Positions 1 through 5,053 of a stretch of 7,289 nucleotides of DNA are shown in pieces. Origin of the DNA: Elusimicrobiales bacterium (GTDB lineage Bacteria > Elusimicrobiota > Elusimicrobia > Elusimicrobiales > UBA9959). The stretch covers positions 1 through 7,289 of the forward strand of contig JAOAEH010000081.1 of NCBI GenBank assembly GCA_026416895.1, given 5' to 3'. Each line of letters starts with the position of its first letter. The stretch's first letter is position 1. A model generated the notes under the pieces. The model worked only from the letters and a program-made list of their open reading frames with translations, was not told the DNA's origin and searched no databases. The translations under genes and the position numbers were made by a program.

Positions 1-143
1 AAATTTAAAAACTTAAAAGAATACATTATTTTCCCTTTTACCACATCTCCTTTATATTCCACAGTAACAAATATTCCTCTTGCCACAAATTTGTCCTCAA
101 AACAATATAAAAAGTTTAAAAAAACAAAAAGTAAAGAAAGCAT
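1..143 (-). CDS. N-terminus of an exported protein of unknown function (cut by left edge)
   Basis: An ATG at 143-141 on the minus strand opens a frame of 47 complete codons that stays open to the window edge. The N-terminus (MLSLLFVFLNFLYCFEDK) is a long hydrophobic stretch followed by charged residues, as in a Sec signal peptide. Cys14 lies near its end, but the preceding residues (FLY) are not a standard lipobox, so a lipoprotein is possible rather than shown. The rest alternates hydrophobic and polar residues (GIFVTVEYKGDVVKGKI), suggesting beta structure. The ATG lies 2 bases after the TAA of the upstream lipoprotein gene and has no clear Shine-Dalgarno sequence, so translation is probably coupled to that gene. 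The visible part is too short to name a family. Confidence 0.7.
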   Translation of the reverse strand, partial: MLSLLFVFLNFLYCFEDKFVARGIFVTVEYKGDVVKGKIMYSFKFLN

Positions 144-145
144 TT

Positions 146-1330
146 TTATTTATTTATAAATCTTTCATATAAATCTTTTGCTAATCTATTGGAAGGATCA
201 TACTTTATTGCTTCATTTAATGAAATATTTAAATCTTTAAAATATAACGATTTTTTATTTTCATTTTTTTCATTTTCATAAATAACGCTTATCATGGCAG
301 ATTTCAAAGTATATAAAGAGGAAATAATTTTATCACTTGCAACAAAAGGAACATTTAAAACAAATCCATTATTAATTTTCTTAATTATTCTATTAATCTC
401 ATCTATTTTATCATTCACAAATTCTATCAATTCTTCATTGTTTTTTTTCATCAAAGAAATCGATAATAAATTTTGGAATTCAGCCTCAATCAATCCTTTT
501 CTAGCCTCAACAAAATCTTCATTCAAGTTTAAAGCAGCTTTATAATAAATAATTGCATTTGAATATTCCTGTTTTGAAAGGTATTTATTCGCAATAATAA
601 AATATCTAATAGTCTTATAATAATTTTGATCAGATTTAATTTTTTTACCCAATTCACAATTTTTTATTATAAAGTTTTCTTTACTTATAAGATCGTTAAC
701 TAATGTATTGTAGTAATAATAAGTATTAGTATCAGAATCTCTAAAATATCCTTCCTTATCTATCAATATTACATCATTTAAATCCTTAAAAGCTTTACAA
801 TAGTTATCCAAATAATTTATAAAAGTATCATAATCATCATTGATAGAGAGATAGCCATAACTTTCAAACCAATACAGTAAATTTGCTTTAGTAATAAAAG
901 AAAGCAGTTTAAATTCTGGTTTTAAACTCGAGTTTTTATCAAAATCATCTGCAAAGTTCTTAAGATTATAAACATCACCTTTAACAGCAAATATGTTTAT
1001 CATGTTTAAATATACATTCCATGCATAAGGATTAGTCTCTATATATTTTTTGTAAAACTTAAATTGATAATCATAAGCTTTCAAATAACCTGATTTTACA
1101 CTTGCTTCAGTAACATTGTCTACTATATCTATAGCTTCAGGAATATTTTTTTTTCTCTCAACTGCCTTAATCATATAATTAAAAAAATCTTCTATCTCAG
1201 ATTCTGTAACTTCCTCCTTAGCACTTATTTTTTTTGCTTTATAATAATAGTAATCTCCTATTTTTGAATCAATGTAAGAACATGATGTTATGAAAATTAA
1301 AATTGAAGAGAAAAAAACAAAATATCTCAC
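146..1330 (-). CDS. TPR-containing lipoprotein of unknown function
   Basis: This encodes about 394 residues, beginning MRYFVFFSSILIFITSCSYID: one Arg, a hydrophobic core, then Ile-Thr-Ser-Cys as a loose lipobox. Lipid attachment would be at Cys17, anchoring the protein outside the cytoplasmic membrane. The mature part is Lys-, Asn- and Tyr-rich and helical. The clearest TPR is at residues about 240-275 (YLSKQEYSNAIIYYKAALNLN), and a second TPR-like stretch near the C-terminus ends in NEAIKYDPSNRLAKDLYERF. No catalytic motif is visible, so a scaffold or binding role is inferred. I chose the GTG at 1330-1328, 2 bases after the tdh TAG, because GGTGG (1340-1336) lies 5 bases upstream and the signal peptide is then normal. 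A GTG at 1339 would add three residues (MVG) and overlap tdh by 7 bases. The context implies co-translation with tdh and with the following exported protein. Confidence 0.85.
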   Translation of the reverse strand: MRYFVFFSSILIFITSCSYIDSKIGDYYYYKAKKISAKEEVTESEIEDFFNYMIKAVERKKNIPEAIDIVDNVTEASVKSGYLKAYDYQFKFYKKYIETNPYAWNVYLNMINIFAVKGDVYNLKNFADDFDKNSSLKPEFKLLSFITKANLLYWFESYGYLSINDDYDTFINYLDNYCKAFKDLNDVILIDKEGYFRDSDTNTYYYYNTLVNDLISKENFIIKNCELGKKIKSDQNYYKTIRYFIIANKYLSKQEYSNAIIYYKAALNLNEDFVEARKGLIEAEFQNLLSISLMKKNNEELIEFVNDKIDEINRIIKKINNGFVLNVPFVASDKIISSLYTLKSAMISVIYENEKNENKKSLYFKDLNISLNEAIKYDPSNRLAKDLYERFINK

Positions 1331-1332
1331 AC

Positions 1333-2355
1333 CTACCACCGTAATATAACCTTACCACTATTTCCAGACTCCATAACTTCAAAAGCTTTTTGATAGTCAG
1401 ATATATCAAAATAATGAGTAATTACTCCTTTTATATTAAGCCCTGCTGTTACCATTGATGCCATTTTATACCATGTTTCAAATATCTGTCTACCATAAAT
1501 ACACTTTATAGTAAATGCTTTGAAGATAACTTTACTCCAAGGAATCTGAGTATTATCAGGTAAAATTCCAAGAAGACCTATCCCTGCTCCCATCCTAAGA
1601 ACCTCAATCATATCATTAAAAGCTTTAGAACTTCCACTCATTTCAAAACCAACATCAAACCCTTCTGTCATTTTAAGATTTCTCATAACATCCTTGAGAT
1701 CTTCTCTTTTAGCATCGATAACATTTTTTATACCGCACCCTTTTGCAAGATTTATTCTATAATCATTTATATCAGTAATAACTATATATCTTGCTCCAAG
1801 ATACCTGCATATAATAGCAGCCATTATTCCTATAGGACCAGCCCCCGTAATAATAACATCTTCTCCTGAAACATCAAAAGAAAGAACTGTATGCACCGCA
1901 TTACCAAATGGATCAAATATAGTTGCTTCATCATCACTAACAGTATCTGGAACAGGAAAAACATTTTCCTGAGGAACAACAATATACTCTGCAAAAGCTC
2001 CAGGGATATTTACCCCTATACCTTTTGTATTTATACAAAGATGCCTTCTACCTCCTCTACAATTACGACAATACCCACAAGTAATATGTCCTTCGGCAGT
2101 TACTCTTTGTCCTAATTTATATCCTCTAACATTTTTACCAACTTCAACTACTTCACCAATAAACTCATGTCCTATAATCATCGGAATCGGTATAGTTTTT
2201 TTTGCCCACTCATCCCACTTATATATATGCACATCTGTTCCACAAATTGATGTCTGTTTTATTTTTATTTTAACTTCATTTTCTCCACAAACAGGTTCTG
2301 GAACATCTTCTAACCAAATTCCTTTTTCAGAATATTTTTTAACAAGAGCTTTCAT
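1333..2355 (-). CDS. tdh: L-threonine 3-dehydrogenase (zinc-dependent, MDR family)
   Basis: This cytoplasmic enzyme oxidises L-threonine with NAD+ to 2-amino-3-ketobutyrate, normally cleaved by 2-amino-3-ketobutyrate CoA ligase (Kbl) to glycine and acetyl-CoA. The 340-residue length matches the family (E. coli Tdh is 341). Catalytic-zinc residues Cys38, His63 and Glu64 are in ICGTDVHIY and GHE. Structural-zinc cysteines 93, 96, 99 and 107 are in GHITCGYCRNCRGGRRHLC. The Rossmann motif GAGPIG is at 171-176. Tdh signatures FDPFGNAVHT, MTEGFDVGFEMSG and ETWYKMA are intact, separating it from sorbitol or alcohol dehydrogenases. The start is the ATG at 2355-2353, giving MKALVKKYSEKGIW as in known Tdh. 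GGAGGT lies just upstream, and an in-frame ATG at 2370 would add five residues encoded by the ribosome-binding site itself. It is 69 bases downstream of the kinase gene. No kbl is visible. Confidence 0.97.
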   Translation of the reverse strand: MKALVKKYSEKGIWLEDVPEPVCGENEVKIKIKQTSICGTDVHIYKWDEWAKKTIPIPMIIGHEFIGEVVEVGKNVRGYKLGQRVTAEGHITCGYCRNCRGGRRHLCINTKGIGVNIPGAFAEYIVVPQENVFPVPDTVSDDEATIFDPFGNAVHTVLSFDVSGEDVIITGAGPIGIMAAIICRYLGARYIVITDINDYRINLAKGCGIKNVIDAKREDLKDVMRNLKMTEGFDVGFEMSGSSKAFNDMIEVLRMGAGIGLLGILPDNTQIPWSKVIFKAFTIKCIYGRQIFETWYKMASMVTAGLNIKGVITHYFDISDYQKAFEVMESGNSGKVILRW

Positions 2356-2358
2356 AAA

Positions 2359-2364
2359 ACCTCC
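2359..2364 (-). promoter_or_regulatory. Shine-Dalgarno sequence of tdh
   Basis: GGAGGT on the minus strand (2364 to 2359) is followed by TTT and then the ATG at 2355. It is the only textbook Shine-Dalgarno sequence in the window and decides the tdh start: the alternative ATG at 2370 has no such sequence upstream. The spacing is short but usable. Confidence 0.75.
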
Positions 2365-2424
2365 ATTCATTATAAATTTTAGCAGATTTTTATTATTTAG
2401 ATTGATTATCTTTTTACAATAATA

Positions 2425-4947
2425 TTAAGAAAACTTCTCGAAATCAGTTAAAAACTCATCTGCTGTATGATATCTAAACTGAGGATCTGGCTCAAGAAGT
2501 TTTGAAATTATCCTATCAAATTCTTTTGGTAAACCAGCTACTATTTGAGAAAGTGGTGTATATAATTTTCTTTCTTTTTGATAGTGATAATCTGGTCCAC
2601 TAAAAGGTAGTTCTCCAGCCAAAAGCTCATATATACAAACTCCTAAAGAATACAAATCTGATTCTTTTAAGAATATACCAAGATCTTGTTCAGGAGCCAT
2701 ATAAGCAGGACTTCCAACAACTTCAGTTGAAGAATATCTTGCTTTAGCTTCTCTAACAACCTTAGCAAGTCCAAAATCAGTTACTTTTACTATCCCTTCA
2801 TTAGAGATCATAATATTAGAAAGTTTAAGATCTCTATGAATAACATTTTTTGAATGAGCATATTTTAAAGCTTTAGCTACAGGTATAATTATATCCTTAA
2901 CCTCAAAAAAAGGCATTCTTACAGCTAAATCTAGCTTTTTGTCTAGACTCATTCCATCTATATATTCAAAAACAAGATAGAGATTTTCCTTCTCTTCAAA
3001 TATTGTATATATCTCTATTATATTTGGGTGTTTAAGCATAGCGACAGTTCGTGCTTCTTCAAGAAATCTTTGCTTCTCTCGCTCATTCATTTTAATATCC
3101 TCATTCATCTTTTTTATTGCAACCTCTCTATTAAGTGATTGATCTAATGCAAGATATACTGTCCCCATACCTCCTTGTCCTATTTTTTTAATAATCTTAT
3201 ATTTACCACTTGTAATACCTTCATAAAATATGTTTGGAGTTATAGTATCAGAAACAGATATTGAAGAAATTTTACTAGATGTTTGAGTAATCTTTGGAGA
3301 AAATATATGAAGTAAAGAAATTCCTATCATAATACCACCAATAATAGTTAATATAAGAAGAATTAAAAATCTTTTTAGATTAAAAGTTGAATTAGAATCC
3401 TTAACCTTATAAAAAATATCTTTATTTCTTTCATAATAATTCATAAAATTAGGTGCTCGATAAGAATAATTTGCTATAGCATCTTTAAAATAAGAAGTGT
3501 AGGCTGGATTTAGTTTTGTTGCTTTTTCTAAATCCCTAAGCATCTCATCATATCTGCTTTGTTTTTCATATATAAGAGCTCTTAAAAACATAGCATCTGC
3601 AAAATTTGGTTTTATATCTATAGCTTTAGAAGTATCTATATAAGCACCTTCAATTTCCCCTTTTTTATAAAGAGCCCAAGCCCTTATATTTAAAGCGAAT
3701 ATATTATTAGGATCATGTCTCAAAACATATGTCGCATCATTTATAGCTTCCGCATAATTTCCAATAAGATTGTATATATTTGCTCTTTCTATATAAGCAT
3801 CAAGATTAGATGGATTTTTTTCTATAGCTTTATTTACATATTTTAAAGCTTCAGAATAATCTTTCATCTCAGCTTTTATCTGAGACATTTTTAAATAATA
3901 ATTAGACTTCTTATCATCATAAGTTACTTCATAAGTTATATCTAAATCATTTTTTCGATTAAAAATTTTTTTATCTAGCTGCTGTGGTATAGAAACATCT
4001 GAATTGAAACTGTCTTTAATATGAGAAATTTTGGATGATTTAAAATCTGATTGTTTAGAAAAATAATTTGAAAGAAGTCTAACCGTTTCATTTGAAGGAT
4101 CTATTTCACTAGCTTTCATTATATCTTCTATTGCTCCCTTAACATTTTTGAGAAAATATCGCGCCTGAGTTCTTAGAATATACCCCTCCAAATTATCTTT
4201 AGGATTAACAACTATTGACTTAGAAGCATATTTTTCTGCCTCTTGATACTTAGAATTTTCAAGAAAAAGATATGAAATAGTATTTTGAACAGATGTATTT
4301 GTTGAAAAACTAACACTAATATCTTCTGCTAATCTAACTGAAGCAGCCGGATTAGTTCTTATTTTTCGAGTAAAATCAACTAATCTATTAATAGCATTGT
4401 CATAATTTAGTGTTGCAGTAGATATCTCAAGAATCCTTTTATCTAAATTAGTTCTTCTTGAAAGTTCGTTATACTCTTCAATATACCTTCTAATTATATC
4501 CTGAGCAACTGGTCTCAAATTCTCAAAATTTCTAGGTTCTATAGGAAACCCATTTCTAACAAATATCTCATAAATAGGCTGAAACTTAACAGAACTATTT
4601 CTATCCAGTTCTTCAATCAGAATTGAAAGATGTCCCAAATAAGAATCAATAAGCTTCTTTTGTTCATCGCTGTTTAAAGAAGAAATAAGTTCCAAGAAAA
4701 CATTTGCAACTTTTTCTGGTTTTTTTCTAATTAAAAGTAAATTACCTAAAATCTTATAAGGATCTGCTAAATCCTCTTCAAAATGAGTTTCCAAATAGTA
4801 AGTTATAGAGTAAGTTACAGAATTTGTATCTATTTCTATTTTATCATTAATATGAATATTATCTTCATTATTTTCAATATCTCTCATACTTAAAAAATTA
4901 TGTGAAAAAATAATATTCCCCACTATTAATAATAAAAACGCCATCAT
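2425..4947 (-). CDS. Receptor-like Ser/Thr protein kinase with N-terminal TPR region, one TM segment and C-terminal kinase domain
   Basis: This is an 840-residue eukaryote-like (Hanks-type) kinase. Residues 3-14 are hydrophobic (signal peptide or anchor). Residues about 40-500 are helical: degenerate repeats at about 220-290 and four clear TPRs at about 348-482 (for example YSEALKYVNKAIEKNPSN). Residues 527-549 form a transmembrane helix, followed by a Ser/Thr-rich linker (551-580). The kinase domain (583-840) is complete: glycine loop IGQGGMGTV (589-597), Lys612 in VAIK, probable alpha-C Glu631, HRDLKLSN (704-711, Asp706 as base), DFG (724-726) and APE (751-753). It should be active, phosphorylating Ser/Thr; Ser739, Ser740 and Thr741 are candidate autophosphorylation sites. 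Since the kinase needs cytoplasmic ATP, the TPR part is inferred to lie outside. The usual PknB-type order is the reverse, with the kinase first. ATG ATG opens the gene with a poor ribosome-binding site and an unusually close promoter. Its substrates cannot be read from the sequence. Confidence 0.95.
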   Translation of the reverse strand: MMAFLLLIVGNIIFSHNFLSMRDIENNEDNIHINDKIEIDTNSVTYSITYYLETHFEEDLADPYKILGNLLLIRKKPEKVANVFLELISSLNSDEQKKLIDSYLGHLSILIEELDRNSSVKFQPIYEIFVRNGFPIEPRNFENLRPVAQDIIRRYIEEYNELSRRTNLDKRILEISTATLNYDNAINRLVDFTRKIRTNPAASVRLAEDISVSFSTNTSVQNTISYLFLENSKYQEAEKYASKSIVVNPKDNLEGYILRTQARYFLKNVKGAIEDIMKASEIDPSNETVRLLSNYFSKQSDFKSSKISHIKDSFNSDVSIPQQLDKKIFNRKNDLDITYEVTYDDKKSNYYLKMSQIKAEMKDYSEALKYVNKAIEKNPSNLDAYIERANIYNLIGNYAEAINDATYVLRHDPNNIFALNIRAWALYKKGEIEGAYIDTSKAIDIKPNFADAMFLRALIYEKQSRYDEMLRDLEKATKLNPAYTSYFKDAIANYSYRAPNFMNYYERNKDIFYKVKDSNSTFNLKRFLILLILTIIGGIMIGISLLHIFSPKITQTSSKISSISVSDTITPNIFYEGITSGKYKIIKKIGQGGMGTVYLALDQSLNREVAIKKMNEDIKMNEREKQRFLEEARTVAMLKHPNIIEIYTIFEEKENLYLVFEYIDGMSLDKKLDLAVRMPFFEVKDIIIPVAKALKYAHSKNVIHRDLKLSNIMISNEGIVKVTDFGLAKVVREAKARYSSTEVVGSPAYMAPEQDLGIFLKESDLYSLGVCIYELLAGELPFSGPDYHYQKERKLYTPLSQIVAGLPKEFDRIISKLLEPDPQFRYHTADEFLTDFEKFS

Positions 4948-4958
4948 CCTATTTATAT

Positions 4959-4985
4959 ATTATAGGTTTTAATAATACCTGTCAA
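4959..4985 (-). promoter_or_regulatory. Sigma70-type promoter of the kinase gene
   Basis: On the minus strand a perfect TTGACA (4985 to 4980) is followed, after a 15-base spacer, by a perfect TATAAT (4964 to 4959). Only 11 bases separate the -10 box from the ATG at 4947, so transcription would begin about 4-5 bases before the start codon. The 15-base spacer is shorter than the preferred 17. An imperfect -10 (TAATAT, 4962 to 4957) would give 17 bases. Two perfect hexamers are hard to dismiss even in AT-rich DNA, but the start site is inferred. Confidence 0.6.
4964..4980. promoter_or_regulatory. Candidate operator: 17-bp near-perfect palindrome in the kinase promoter spacer
   Basis: AGGTTTTAATAATACCT is an inverted repeat around a central base with seven of eight base pairs matching, including the outer AGGT/ACCT arms. 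It fills the spacer and touches one base of each promoter hexamer, where a bound regulator would block or remodel polymerase. A second small palindrome, GTCA-AG-TGAC (4981-4990), overlaps the -35 box. No regulator gene is visible in the window, so function is inferred from position and symmetry only. Confidence 0.4.
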
Positions 4986-5011
4986 GTGACTGTAGACCAA
5001 AACCAAAATGT

Positions 5012-5044
5012 TTTATATTTTAGATAAAAAAGATAAAATATACT
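5012..5044 (+). promoter_or_regulatory. Weak candidate promoter of the FN3-repeat gene
   Basis: Two -10-like hexamers precede the plus-strand gene: TAAAAT (5034-5039), with TTTATA (5012-5017) 16 bases upstream as a poor -35, and TATACT (5039-5044), with no good -35. Either would start transcription within about 10 bases of the ATG at 5054. The region is nearly pure A/T, so such matches arise easily by chance. The gene must be transcribed from this gap, because the neighbouring gene is divergent. Confidence 0.25.
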
Positions 5045-5053
5045 ATATATTAA

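Noticed and set aside
294..545. 83-codon plus-strand frame opposite the lipoprotein gene
   Set aside because: It is antisense to a coding gene with lipobox and TPR features, has no homology-like motif or ribosome-binding site, and its hydrophobic character is the reverse complement of Lys/Asn-rich codons.
1891..2115. 74-codon plus-strand frame opposite tdh
   Set aside because: It lies entirely within the strongly conserved tdh gene on the other strand; the Cys/Thr/Ser-rich product looks like an antisense artefact.
2356..2370. Upstream ATG (2370) as the tdh start
   Set aside because: It would add MNGGF, encoded by the Shine-Dalgarno sequence GGAGGT, has no such sequence of its own, and known Tdh proteins begin at the MKAL position.
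2369..2374. TATAAT hexamer upstream of tdh as a dedicated promoter
   Set aside because: No -35 box lies at proper distance, and the start would fall inside the ribosome-binding site. Chance matches are common in this A/T-rich gap. A separate tdh promoter remains possible but unsupported.
2356..2424. Terminator between the kinase and tdh
   Set aside because: No inverted repeat with a GC-containing stem followed by a T run is visible on the minus strand, so co-transcription is the simpler reading.
4999..5014. AAAAC-N6-GTTTT inverted repeat as an operator for the FN3 gene
   Set aside because: The arms are five bases and almost all A/T, easily produced by chance; there is no other support.
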